Assembly: GCA_963724495.1 (NCBI GenBank)
Contig: CAVRUZ010000002.1
Location: 682,001-746,000, forward strand
DNA length: 64,000 bases
From: CAVRUZ01 sp963724495
GTDB lineage: Bacteria > Actinomycetota > Actinomycetes > Propionibacteriales > DAIQRJ01
Direction of reading: 5' to 3'
Below are positions 51,409 through 59,423 of the stretch, piece after piece. Each line of letters begins with the position of its first letter. Within the stretch, counting starts at the first letter, position 1. A program made the position numbers and the translations under genes. Under the pieces are notes generated by a model, which saw only the letters and a list, made by a program, of their open reading frames with translations, was not told the origin of the DNA and made no database searches.

Positions 51409-54318
51409 TCAGGAGTCGGCGAAGGCCTCCGGCGACGGGCACGAGCACACCAGGTGCCGGTCGCCGAAGGCACCGTCGATCCTCCTGACCGGCGGGAAGT
51501 ACTTGGCCACTTGAACGCCCGACGGAAAGACGGCCTCGGCGCGTGAGTACGGATACGACCAGTCACCGGCGAGTGCCGCCGCGGTGTGCGGGGCGTTGCG
51601 CAGTGGGCTTTCGGCAAGTGCCCACTCCCCCTCCTTCACCCGGCGGCACTCGTCGGCGATGGCGATCATCGCGTCGGCGAACCGGTCGAGTTCGGCCAGG
51701 TCCTCGCTCTCGGTGGGTTCGACCATCAGCGTCCCGTTGACGGGAAAGCTCATCGTGGGCGCGTGGAAGCCGTAGTCGATGAGCCGCTTGGCGATGTCGT
51801 CCACGGTGACGCCTGTCTCCCGCGTCAACGGCCGGATGTCGAGGATGCACTCGTGCGCCACCAGGCCGGCTCTCCCGGTGTACAGCACCGGGTAGTGCTC
51901 CCCCAGCCTGGCCGCGAGGTAGTTCGCCGAGAGGACCGCGACAGCAGTCGCCCTGGCCAGGCCCTCGGGCCCCATCATCCGTAGGTAGGCCCACGGGATC
52001 GGCAGGATTCCGGCCGACCCGTACGGCGCGCCCGCCACCGGGCCGAGACGGCTCGGGGCATCCGGGCGCGACGGCAGGTAGGGCAGCAGGTGTTCGGCGA
52101 CGGCCACCGGACCGACGCCGGGGCCGCCGCCCCCGTGCGGGATGCAGAACGTCTTGTGCAGGTTGAGGTGGCTGACGTCGCCACCGAAATGCCCGGGCCT
52201 GGCCCAGCCGACCAGAGCGTTGAGGTTGGCTCCGTCGATGTACACCTGGCCCCCGGCCTGGTGCACCAGCCCGCACACCTCGGCGACGTCGTACTCGTAC
52301 ACGCCGTGCGTCGACGGGTAGGTGATCATGATCGCCGCCAGCCGATCCCCGTGCTGGTCGATGAGGTCCCGCATGTGGCTCGTGTCGATGGTGCCGTCGG
52401 TGTCGGTCCGGACCACGACCACCCGCAGTCCCGCAAGCACGGCCGAGGCCGCGTTGGTGCCGTGTGCGCTGGCGGGGATCAGGCAGACGTCGCGCTGGTC
52501 GTTGCCCTGGTCGGCGTGGTAGCGCCGGATCGCGAGCAGGCCGGCGAGCTCACCCATCGACCCGGCGTTCGGCTGCACGGACACGCCGGCGTACCCGGTG
52601 ATCTCCGCGAGCCAATGCTCGAGCTGCCGCACGAGCTTTCGGTAGCCCTCGGTGCCGTCATCGGGGGCGAGCGGGTGGACGTTTGCGAAGTTCGGCCAGC
52701 TGATGGGCTCCATCTCGGCGGTGGCGTTCAGCTTCATCGTGCAGGAGCCGAGCGGGATCATCCCCCGGTCGAGCGCGTAGTCGAGGTCGGAGAGCCGGCG
52801 CAGATAGCGCAGCAGCTGGGTCTCGGACCGATGGGTGGAGAACGTGGGATGGCCCAGGAACGTGCTCGTCCGGATCGGCAGGTCGTCGTCCCCGGACCGG
52901 CCCTCGGCCGGCTGGATCTCCGCGCCGAACGCGGCGGCGACTGCCGCCACCTGATCCCAGGTCGAGGTCTCGTCGAGCGACACCCGCACCTCGTCGGAGG
53001 CGGCGACGAAGACGTCGATCCCGCGGTCGCGCGCCGACGCGGCAACTCGGCCGGCATCGGGGACTGCGACGCTGACGGTGTCGAAGAGGGCGCCGTCGGC
53101 GACGTCGAGGCCTGCGGAGCGAAGGCCCGCCTGCAGGGCGACGGCCTTGGCATGGATGCCGGTGGCGATACCGGTGAGCCCCTCCGGCCCGTGGTACACG
53201 GCGTACATCGAGGCCGTCACTGCCAGCAGGACCTGGGCGGTGCAGATGTTGCTGGTCGCCTTCTCCCGCCGGATGTGCTGCTCCCGCGTCTGCAGCGCGA
53301 GCCGGTAGGCCGGCGCCCCGTCGGCGTCCACCGAGACACCGACCAGGCGTCCGGGAAGCGTGCGGGCGAGGTCGGAGCGAACGGCGACGAACGCGGGGTG
53401 CGGACCACCGCCGAAGAGCGGGACGCCGAGGCGCTGGGCTGACCCGATGGCCACGTCAGCACCCTGCTCGCCGGGCGGTGGTGAGATCGCGCAAGCCAGG
53501 AGGTCGGTGGCCACGGCCACCAGCGCACCGGAGTCGTGCGCTGCGTCGATCAACGGCCGAAGGTCGCGTACGCGGCCGCGTGCGTCTGGGTTCTGCAGCA
53601 GCAGCCCGAACACCGGAACAGTCGGCAGCGTGTCGTCGACGAGTTCGACGAGGTCGATGCCGAGCGCATCGGCGCGCACCTGCAACACCGCTCGCGTGGT
53701 CGCGAACAGCTGGGAGTCGACGCCGAGGGCATTGACGCCCTTCGCCTTCGGGTTCGCCCGGCGCAGCAGGGTCATCGCCTCGACAGCTGCCGTCGCCTCG
53801 TCGAGCAGCGAGGCACCAGCGACTTCCAGCCCGGTGAGATCGGCGACGACCGTCTGGAAGTTCAGGAGCGCCTCCAGCCGGCCCTGGGAGATCTCCGGCT
53901 GGTAGGGCGTGTACGCGGTGTACCAGGCCGGGTTCTCGAGCACGCCGCGACGGATCACCGCGGGGGTCGCCGTGCCGTACCAGCCCTGGCCGATCATCGG
54001 CTGCCGCACCACATTGGCCGCAGCCAGCTCGCGCAACTCCGCAAGCGCCTGCGTCTCGGTGGCCGGAGACGGCAGGGAACTCTGGCTGGCGCGATCCCGG
54101 CGCTCCGCCTCGGTGTCGGCGACGCCACCCGGCAGGGCGGCCGCCATCAGGTCGGCAAGGCTGTCGTGCCCCAGCACCGCCAGCATCCGGGCCACCTCGT
54201 CGGGTCGCGGACCCACGTGCCGGTCGACGAAGGCGTGCGGATCTGGGTCGGCGGCGGCAATCGGTCGGGCGTCAGAAAGTGACGGCCTGGTGTGGGGGTG
54301 CGTGCTGAGTCCGGTCAC
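51409..54318 (-). CDS. gcvP: Glycine dehydrogenase (P-protein of the glycine cleavage system)
   Basis: 969 residues, the fused alpha-beta single-chain type. PLP-binding Lys lies in HLNLHKTFCIPHGGGGPG. Other landmarks: FVDRHVGPRPDEVARML, MIGQGWYGT, PAWYTAYTPYQPEISQGRLE, LPLGSCTMKLN-like IPLGSCTMKLNATAEM, GSMGELAGL, SAHGTNAASA and PYGSAGILPIPWAY. Starting at GTG 54318 leaves a short family-like leader. It decarboxylates glycine and passes the aminomethyl group to GcvH (57.6 kb in this window). A glycine riboswitch lies in its leader. gcvT is not in the window. Confidence 0.97.
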   Translation of the reverse strand: MTGLSTHPHTRPSLSDARPIAAADPDPHAFVDRHVGPRPDEVARMLAVLGHDSLADLMAAALPGGVADTEAERRDRASQSSLPSPATETQALAELRELAAANVVRQPMIGQGWYGTATPAVIRRGVLENPAWYTAYTPYQPEISQGRLEALLNFQTVVADLTGLEVAGASLLDEATAAVEAMTLLRRANPKAKGVNALGVDSQLFATTRAVLQVRADALGIDLVELVDDTLPTVPVFGLLLQNPDARGRVRDLRPLIDAAHDSGALVAVATDLLACAISPPPGEQGADVAIGSAQRLGVPLFGGGPHPAFVAVRSDLARTLPGRLVGVSVDADGAPAYRLALQTREQHIRREKATSNICTAQVLLAVTASMYAVYHGPEGLTGIATGIHAKAVALQAGLRSAGLDVADGALFDTVSVAVPDAGRVAASARDRGIDVFVAASDEVRVSLDETSTWDQVAAVAAAFGAEIQPAEGRSGDDDLPIRTSTFLGHPTFSTHRSETQLLRYLRRLSDLDYALDRGMIPLGSCTMKLNATAEMEPISWPNFANVHPLAPDDGTEGYRKLVRQLEHWLAEITGYAGVSVQPNAGSMGELAGLLAIRRYHADQGNDQRDVCLIPASAHGTNAASAVLAGLRVVVVRTDTDGTIDTSHMRDLIDQHGDRLAAIMITYPSTHGVYEYDVAEVCGLVHQAGGQVYIDGANLNALVGWARPGHFGGDVSHLNLHKTFCIPHGGGGPGVGPVAVAEHLLPYLPSRPDAPSRLGPVAGAPYGSAGILPIPWAYLRMMGPEGLARATAVAVLSANYLAARLGEHYPVLYTGRAGLVAHECILDIRPLTRETGVTVDDIAKRLIDYGFHAPTMSFPVNGTLMVEPTESEDLAELDRFADAMIAIADECRRVKEGEWALAESPLRNAPHTAAALAGDWSYPYSRAEAVFPSGVQVAKYFPPVRRIDGAFGDRHLVCSCPSPEAFADS

Positions 54319-54442
54319 GAAGCGGCTCCTGCGGTGGCATCGCGGCAGTTCCGCCACCGGCGGCAGCGGAACTCCCCGGCTGTCACCGCCGACGTCGGTC
54401 ACACGGGACGGACGGTCGGCGAACGGCTTCAGCGTGCCTCGA

Positions 54443-54521
54443 ACGCGCGGTCCTTTTGCCTGAGAGGTTCCGGGGAGGTTGCCCCTTCGGCGTCCCGATC
54501 AACGGGAACTCTCCCGCGCGT
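54443..54521 (-). ncRNA. Glycine riboswitch, single aptamer, upstream of gcvP
   Basis: On the minus strand: P1 arms ACGCGCGG and CCGCGCGT (54521-54514 with 54450-54443), the core GGGAGAGTTCCC, GCCGAAGGGGCAA, and GGAACCTCTCAGGCAAAAGGAC. All conserved glycine-aptamer segments are present. A second aptamer, usual in the tandem form, is absent on both sides. Downstream an 8-bp hairpin (54347-54354 with 54366-54373) may act in the expression platform close to the gcvP ribosome binding site. Expected effect: glycine turns gcvP expression on. A TAGTAC -10-like box is at 54525-54520. Confidence 0.93.
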
Positions 54522-54565
54522 ACTAGCAGACGGCTCGGCCAGTCTAGGCGAGCGGCCGGCCTGGG

Positions 54566-55204
54566 TCAGACTGCCGTCCGGGCACGTCGGCGGGCCGCCA
54601 GCTCGTCGGTGGCGGCCTGAGCGTCGGCCGACGTGGTGACTTCCTGGACCGGTTCGGACGGGAGGTTCGCGAGCGAGCCCTGGATGTCGCGCCAGACGAC
54701 TCCGAGCGCGATGCCGAAGACGCCCTGGCCGCCGCGGAGCAGATCGATGATGTCGTCGTCGGAGGTGTACTCGTAGACGCTCGCGCCGTCGCTCATCAAG
54801 GTGACCTGAGTGAGGTCGCGCACGCCACGGTTGCGCAGATGCTGCACCGCGGTGCGGATCTGCTGGAGTGAGATACCGGCGTCCAGCAACCTCTTGATGA
54901 CCTTGAGCAGGAGGATGTCGCGGAAGGAGTACAGCCGCTGGCTGCCCGAACCGGCCGCGTCGCGCACTGACGGGGCCACCAGCCCGGTACGTGCCCAGTA
55001 GTCCAGCTGGCGGTAGGTGATGCCGGCGGCGTTGCAGGCTGTGGGGCCGCGGAAGCCGACGTCGTCGAGTGGAACGTGGGTGTCGGCCTCGTCGAAGAGC
55101 AGTCCCTGCCCGTCGGCCTCGTTCCGGGCGGCGTCGACGGTCAACCGCGTACGCAGGGCTTCAGCGCCCTCAGGAGCGCCCGCACCCTCGGTGTCATCAG
55201 CCAC
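54566..55204 (-). CDS. MerR-family regulator, orthologue of M. tuberculosis Rv1830 (ResR/McdR)
   Basis: 212 residues from GTG 55204. N-terminal variable part, then the MerR helix-turn-helix: FRGPTACNAAGITYRQLDYWARTGLVAPS...GSGSQRLYSFRDILLLKVIKRLLDAGISLQQIRTAVQHLR, followed by DLTQVTLMSDGASVYEYTSDDDIIDLL and a long tail. By position and sequence this is the second MerR of the garA-ftsR block; the M. tuberculosis counterpart is linked to growth and division after drug exposure. Three direct repeats sit 100-140 bp upstream. The orthology rests on synteny and motif match. Confidence 0.9.
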   Translation of the reverse strand: MADDTEGAGAPEGAEALRTRLTVDAARNEADGQGLLFDEADTHVPLDDVGFRGPTACNAAGITYRQLDYWARTGLVAPSVRDAAGSGSQRLYSFRDILLLKVIKRLLDAGISLQQIRTAVQHLRNRGVRDLTQVTLMSDGASVYEYTSDDDIIDLLRGGQGVFGIALGVVWRDIQGSLANLPSEPVQEVTTSADAQAATDELAARRRARTAV

Positions 55205-55563
55205 GTCCGACCTCCACCAGCCTGTCGCAGGACGATGCCTGCATCGCGGAAACGCCTGAACCAACCTGCCCGACCGCTAGCTCGCGGCCACTCCACCAGC
55301 CCTAAAGTGACAGTGCACCCCAGTAACAGGCACCTTAGTAACAGTGATGGAAGTTCCAGGTGACGAGTTGCCACGCTAGGCCCGCGGTCGGGCCCGGTCA
55401 ACGCGCTCGGCGGCGTGTCCGATTACCTGAAGCTCACCTACAGAGTGAGAGACAGCCAAATGTTCCGAGGGTGCCCGAGGCTGACGTGGATCCTCGAGAA
55501 CTGGCGGCTGGTTGGGTCGTACTTCGGTTCAGTGGGCACGATCAGCCGGCGAGCCACCACTGA
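55205..55563. other. 359-bp intergenic region before the second MerR gene
   Basis: No gene recognised. It holds the three direct repeats at 55306-55344 and otherwise GC-rich unstructured sequence. The DUF151 stop at 55564 on the same strand bounds it, so the MerR gene has its own promoter here. Confidence 0.6.
55306..55344 (-). promoter_or_regulatory. Three spaced direct repeats, AGTRACAG, before the MerR gene
   Basis: On the plus strand AGTGACAG (55306-55313), AGTAACAG (55322-55329) and AGTAACAG (55337-55344), each followed by a GCACC-like extension in the first two cases, spaced 16 and 15 bp. On the minus strand they read CTGTTACT, upstream of the MerR gene. Head-to-tail sites at one-and-a-half helical turns suggest cooperative binding by a regulator, perhaps the MerR protein itself or the FtsR-type MerR. 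Confidence 0.6.
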
Positions 55564-56079
55564 TCAGGGCGCGCTTCCCGATCCGCCGGGCGATCCCTCG
55601 TTGCCTTCGCCCTCTTCGGAGTCGAAGTCCTCGGCACTGACCTGCTCGAGGAACTCACGGAATCGCTCGACCTCCTCTTCCTCCTCCTCGGCCATCTCCG
55701 TGGCCGCCTCGTCCATCACGGCGTCGGCCACATAGATGCGCGACTCGGTCCGGAGCGCGAGCGCGATGGCGTCGGAGGGCCTGGCGGAGACGACGGTCCC
55801 CGAGGAGAACACCAGGTCGGCGTAGAACGTGCTCTGTTCGATCTTGGTGATGTTCACCCGGAGGAGGACCTCACCCAGGGCTGTGATCACGTCCTTCATC
55901 AGGTCGTGGGTGAGTGGACGCGGCGACGCGACCCCCTGCTGAGCGAAGGCGATCGCGCTCGCCTCGACCGGCCCGATGAAGATGTGCAGGACCCGCTCGC
56001 CCGACAGTTCACGCAACAGCACAAGCGGACTGCTGGACGGCATCACGACGCGGACCCCGACGACCTCGACTTCCTGCAC
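55564..56079 (-). CDS. Bifunctional nuclease domain (DUF151) protein
   Basis: 171 residues. Whole DUF151 domain: VGVRVVMPSSSPLVLLREL, LHIFIGPVEASAIAFAQQG, LTHDLMKDVITALGE, YADLVFSSGTVVSARPSDAIALALRTESRIYVAD; then an acidic tail (EMAEEEEEEVERFREFLEQ...EEGEGNEG). Plant and archaeal relatives have dual DNase/RNase activity; the bacterial ones are poorly studied. The gene is the third element of the garA-ftsR-DUF151-merR block conserved in actinobacteria. Separated from ftsR by 110 bp. Confidence 0.92.
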   Translation of the reverse strand: MQEVEVVGVRVVMPSSSPLVLLRELSGERVLHIFIGPVEASAIAFAQQGVASPRPLTHDLMKDVITALGEVLLRVNITKIEQSTFYADLVFSSGTVVSARPSDAIALALRTESRIYVADAVMDEAATEMAEEEEEEVERFREFLEQVSAEDFDSEEGEGNEGSPGGSGSAP

Positions 56080-56189
56080 GGCGCTGAGCCTACCTGTGGG
56101 CCGGCACGCTCCGGACGGTTGGGGAGGCCCTCGATCCGGTCGCGTTCAGGGCGCATTTCCGACCCCGGCCAACCGATGACGGCCCGGCG

Positions 56190-56945
56190 TCAGCCCTCGA
56201 GGCCGGACTTCACCAGCAGGGCGTGCATGCGGACCGACAAAGCCGCGAGCTCCCTCAACGTCTCCCCCGCAGCCTCGGTGTTCCCGGTGCGGCGCAGTGG
56301 AATCAGCAGCTGCTCGAACATCCCGATCTCGCGGTCGGCTGCCATCTTGAACGCCCGCAGGTGCCGCGGCTGGAGGCCGTAGGTCGCCAGCCGCGCGGCG
56401 GTGGCCGCGATCGCCACCGCGACCTCGTCGTAGTGACCGCCCGCCGCCCGCGGCAGCAACCGGTACTCCTGCAGTTGACGCAGGGCGTCGAAGTCGAGAC
56501 CGGCGGCCTCGCGCAGTTCGTCCTCGGTCAGGCGGACGTTGCCCTGCGGTGGGGCGAAGGCGGCCGCGTGGCCGAAGTCGCCGGCTCCCCTCGCGGCCAC
56601 CTCTTCGGCGCGCTGGGCGCCCGGCGACGAGCCGGAGTCCACGCCACCCTGGGTCCGGCCGGGCGGCGCCACGCCGCGGTCGAGGTCTGCCAACTGGTCC
56701 TTGATCACCTTCAGCGGGAGGTACTGGTCGCGCTGGGCCCGCAGCACGAACCGGAGCCGCTCGACGTCGGTCTCGGAGAACCGGCGATAGCCCGACGGTG
56801 CGCGGTCCGGCTCGACGAGGCCCTCGCTCTCGAGGAACCGGATCTTGGAGATGCTGATGTCGGGGAACTCGTCGCGCAGTCGACGCAGTACCTGGCCGAT
56901 CGCCAGCACAGCGACAGTGCCCGGCCGCTCGGGGCCGTCGGTCAC
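56190..56945 (-). CDS. ftsR: MerR-family regulator, FtsR-like
   Basis: 251 residues. MerR HTH: AIGQVLRRLRDEFPDISISKIRFLESEGLVEPDRAPSGYRRFSETDVERLRFVLRAQRDQYLPLKVIKDQLADLDRG, then a GC-rich linker and an effector helical domain (LTEDELREAAGLDFDALRQLQEYRLL...AAVAIAATAARLATYGLQPRHLRAF). In Corynebacterium the orthologue next to odhI (FtsR) activates ftsZ. The start overlaps the garA stop by four bases, the same arrangement as Rv1827-Rv1828. The name is by synteny and family, moderately certain. Confidence 0.88.
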   Translation of the reverse strand: MTDGPERPGTVAVLAIGQVLRRLRDEFPDISISKIRFLESEGLVEPDRAPSGYRRFSETDVERLRFVLRAQRDQYLPLKVIKDQLADLDRGVAPPGRTQGGVDSGSSPGAQRAEEVAARGAGDFGHAAAFAPPQGNVRLTEDELREAAGLDFDALRQLQEYRLLPRAAGGHYDEVAVAIAATAARLATYGLQPRHLRAFKMAADREIGMFEQLLIPLRRTGNTEAAGETLRELAALSVRMHALLVKSGLEG

Positions 56946-57442
56946 GGTTGCTGGAATCCGGCCCGCGCCACGCGGTAGACGAGCCGGAACTTGCCGATCT
57001 GGACCTCGTCGGCGTCGTGCAGTGCGATCTCGTCGATGCGGTCCTTGTTGACGTACGTCCCGTTGAGCGAGCCGACATCGCGCACGACGTAGCCCGCGGG
57101 CATCCGGACGAACTCGGCATGCCGACGCGAGACGGTGATGTCGTCGAGGAAGATGTCGGAGTCGGCGTGCCGGCCCGCGGTGACCGCTTCGGTGTCGAGC
57201 AGATAGCGACCGCCTGAGTCAGGCCCCGTCTGCACCACCAGGATGGCTGTGCCGGCCCGCAATGCAGCCACGGTTGCGTCGTCGATCGGCGATGCCTCGT
57301 CGTGGGCCTCTTCGCCATCGCCCCGCGTGACGGCGATCGTCGAAGTCTCCTCCGACCCGGCGTCGGCCACCGGTGTACCGCACTGGGAGCAGAACCTGGC
57401 TCCGGACTCGAGCTCGTTGCCGCACGAGCTGCACTTGGCCAT
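56942..57442 (-). CDS. garA: FHA-domain signalling protein GarA/OdhI, with zinc ribbon
   Basis: 166 residues. N-terminal zinc ribbon CSSCGNELESGARFCSQCG (two CxxC), then a flexible region with SEETSTIAV, the ET-rich phosphorylation motif region (ETTS in M. tuberculosis GarA), then the FHA domain: ILVVQTGPDSGGRYLLDTEAVTAGRHADSDIFLDDITVSRRHAEF...GSLNGTYVNKDRI. GarA/OdhI binds and inhibits 2-oxoglutarate dehydrogenase and acts on glutamate metabolism unless phosphorylated by PknB/PknG-type kinases. The zinc ribbon is an addition relative to the mycobacterial protein. Overlaps ftsR by four bases. Confidence 0.9.
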   Translation of the reverse strand: MAKCSSCGNELESGARFCSQCGTPVADAGSEETSTIAVTRGDGEEAHDEASPIDDATVAALRAGTAILVVQTGPDSGGRYLLDTEAVTAGRHADSDIFLDDITVSRRHAEFVRMPAGYVVRDVGSLNGTYVNKDRIDEIALHDADEVQIGKFRLVYRVARAGFQQP

Positions 57443-57636
57443 GGCGGGTGCTCCTCCTGATGTGGGCCAACGTGCAACGTCGGTGTGTCGATGTCACCGT
57501 CGGCCGGTCGATTCGTCGGCAGTGTAGTGCCCGTGACCCCCGATCCACGCGGTCACAGACCGCCCGTGCCGGGTTGCTGTCGAGGTTGATGAGTGTCGCG
57601 TTTCGGCGCTCTGAGAGATGGAGACGACTGTCCGGG

Positions 57637-58038
57637 CTACTGCTGTTTGACGATGCCCTGGTAGGTCTCGGCGTCCAGCAGCGATGCCGCCTCCTCGTCG
57701 GTGTCGGCCTCGATGTCGAGCAGCCACCCTTCGCCGTAAGGGTCGGCGTTCACGACTTCGGGACTGTCGCCCAGGGCCTCGTTGCGCGCCACCACGGTCC
57801 CGGTGATCGGGGCGTACAGCTCGCTGACGCTCTTGGTCGACTCGAGCTCACCGCACGGATCGCCCGAGGTCACCTGGTCGCCGACCGCCGGCAGGTCGAC
57901 GTAGACGATGTCGCCGAGCGCCTCCTGCGCGAAGTCGGTGATCCCGATCCGGAATCGTGCGCCGGACTCCGCCGGGAGTTGCTGCACCCATTCGTGCTCT
58001 GCTGTGTACATCAGATCGGCGGGGTACAAGACATCCAC
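57637..58038 (-). CDS. gcvH: Glycine cleavage system H protein
   Basis: 133 residues from GTG 58038, with GAGGG ten bases upstream. Lipoyl domain: LMYTAEHEWVQQLPAESGARFRIGITDFAQEALGDIVYVDLPAVGDQV, lipoylated Lys in GELESTKSVSELYAPITGTVVARN, and the C-terminal NADPYGEGWLLDIE. Carries the aminomethyl group from GcvP to GcvT. A TTG at 58029 is an alternative start. The 194-bp gap to garA shows no element I recognise, so garA may have its own promoter. The upstream run beyond 58038 is not family-like. Confidence 0.95.
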   Translation of the reverse strand: MDVLYPADLMYTAEHEWVQQLPAESGARFRIGITDFAQEALGDIVYVDLPAVGDQVTSGDPCGELESTKSVSELYAPITGTVVARNEALGDSPEVVNADPYGEGWLLDIEADTDEEAASLLDAETYQGIVKQQ

Positions 58039-58221
58039 GTCGAACGTGCCCTCGTTCCTTGCGTTCAGATGGTCGAGACGAGCTCTGGCTTCAGTGCTTC
58101 TGGAGACTCCGGTATCTCTGGAGGCTCCGGTGTTCTGGAGACTGCCGTGCTGACCTGGGTAGCGCCGCACCAGCACTACGGCGAACACCCGGGAGTGAGC
58201 ACGCTACGTCAGTTGTCCGGC

Positions 58222-59088
58222 TCACGGTGACCCGTCTGCCTTGGCATGGGCAGGGGCATCAGCTGGTGCGAGCGACGACACCTCGACCCGGTCCTGGTGG
58301 CTCACGGTGACCAGTCCGCCCTGCTGCTTCACCTCGTCCTCGACTCCGCCCGGTATCCGCATGGCGGTCTCGAGCGTCGACGGGTCGCCGATCACGTCGA
58401 TGTCGTAGGGGCCGGCAAGGCGTACCCCGTCCACGACGACGCCGCCCCTCGCACCGCCCTCGACGAAGGAGGTACTGGCGGTGATCCGGACCTTGTCGTT
58501 GATCTCCAGCGCCTCGGCACCCGCATCACGGAGCTCTTGCACGGTGTTGAGGAGCAGCGCGGACGTGAGCGCACCGCTGACGTTCTCGATGTAGAGCTGG
58601 ATGCCAGGGCCGGTCGCCTTCACCGTGCCCGCCAGGATTCCCAGGGAGTCGGCGCGCTTCTGCGCCTGCTCGGTGGCGGCCCGACTGGAGTCGGCGCCCG
58701 ACTCCAGCTGCCGCTTCTCCGCTTCGAGTTGGGCGACCTCGTCCTGGAGCCGGCTACTGCGCTGGCCGAGCCCGTCGAGGATCTGGATCAGCTGCGGCCG
58801 GGTCGCGGTCAGGTAGTTGTCGTCGGTCGCCTGCACCTGCAGCTGCAGGACGGTCATGAACCCGAGCATGCCCAGGATCGCCCCGGCCGCGATCTGCGAC
58901 CGTCCAGACCGTCGCAGCATCGCCCGCTTCAGCCGGGCCCACGACACCCTGGTGGACAGCGCGTACGGCCGCCTGCCTGCCCGCGCGCGCTCTGCTGCTG
59001 CCGGCTGCTCCACCGGGTCGGTATCCGACGCGGTGCCCATGGGATCAGGCTGGGTGGGCTCATCGGGACCGGGGCCTTCAGGTCTCAC
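58222..59088 (-). CDS. DUF881 membrane-anchored protein (downstream copy)
   Basis: 288 residues from GTG 59088. Cytoplasmic N-terminus, one TM helix (about 66-86, AAGAILGMLGFMTVLQLQVQA), a coiled coil (about 100-145, LGQRSSRLQDEVAQLEAEKRQLE), then the DUF881 domain: VKATGPGIQLYIENVSGALTSALLLNTVQELRDAGAEALEINDKVRITASTSFV and GPYDIDVIGDPSTLETAMRI. The family is universally paired with SbpA in actinobacteria and firmicutes and its role is unknown. Separated from sbp by two bases. Confidence 0.9.
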   Translation of the reverse strand: MRPEGPGPDEPTQPDPMGTASDTDPVEQPAAAERARAGRRPYALSTRVSWARLKRAMLRRSGRSQIAAGAILGMLGFMTVLQLQVQATDDNYLTATRPQLIQILDGLGQRSSRLQDEVAQLEAEKRQLESGADSSRAATEQAQKRADSLGILAGTVKATGPGIQLYIENVSGALTSALLLNTVQELRDAGAEALEINDKVRITASTSFVEGGARGGVVVDGVRLAGPYDIDVIGDPSTLETAMRIPGGVEDEVKQQGGLVTVSHQDRVEVSSLAPADAPAHAKADGSP

Positions 59089-59090
59089 CG

Positions 59091-59423
59091 CTACCCCCGG
59101 AACAGCTGTCGCCTGACCGCGGCGACGTTGGTGAAGATCCGGATACCGAACACGACCACCACACCGGTGGACAGCTGGGCACCGACGCCCAGCTGGTCAC
59201 CGATGAAGACGATCATCGCGGCGACGAGGACATTGCCAAGGAACGAGACCACGAACACACGGTCGTCGAAGACACCCTGGAGCAGGGCGCGCAGCGCGCC
59301 GAAGACGGCGTCGAGTGCGGCGACCACCGCGATCGGCAGGTAGGGCTGGAGCCACAGGGGCACGTCGGGATGCAGGAGCAGGCCGGCGACGACACCGACG
59401 ACGAGACCGATAGCTGGGATCAC
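59091..59423 (-). CDS. sbp: SbpA small basic membrane protein (DUF1290)
   Basis: 110 residues, three membrane segments: MIPAIGLVVGVVAGLLLHP, LQPYLPIAVVAALDAVFGALRALL, and a last helix VVSFLGNVLVAAMIVFIGDQLGVG with TGVVVVFGIRIFTNVAAVRRQLF. All landmarks of DUF1290 (DDRVFVVSFLGN) are present. Its start overlaps the upstream DUF881 stop by four bases, so the three genes are co-translated. Sits between two DUF881 genes, the layout conserved from mycobacteria to Nocardioides. The biological function is unknown, perhaps cell-envelope. Confidence 0.93.
   Translation of the reverse strand: MIPAIGLVVGVVAGLLLHPDVPLWLQPYLPIAVVAALDAVFGALRALLQGVFDDRVFVVSFLGNVLVAAMIVFIGDQLGVGAQLSTGVVVVFGIRIFTNVAAVRRQLFRG

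Noticed and set aside
54319..54442. Second glycine aptamer between the first one and gcvP
   Set aside because: No GGGAGAG or CCTCTCAGGCAAAAGGAC-like core exists in this stretch.
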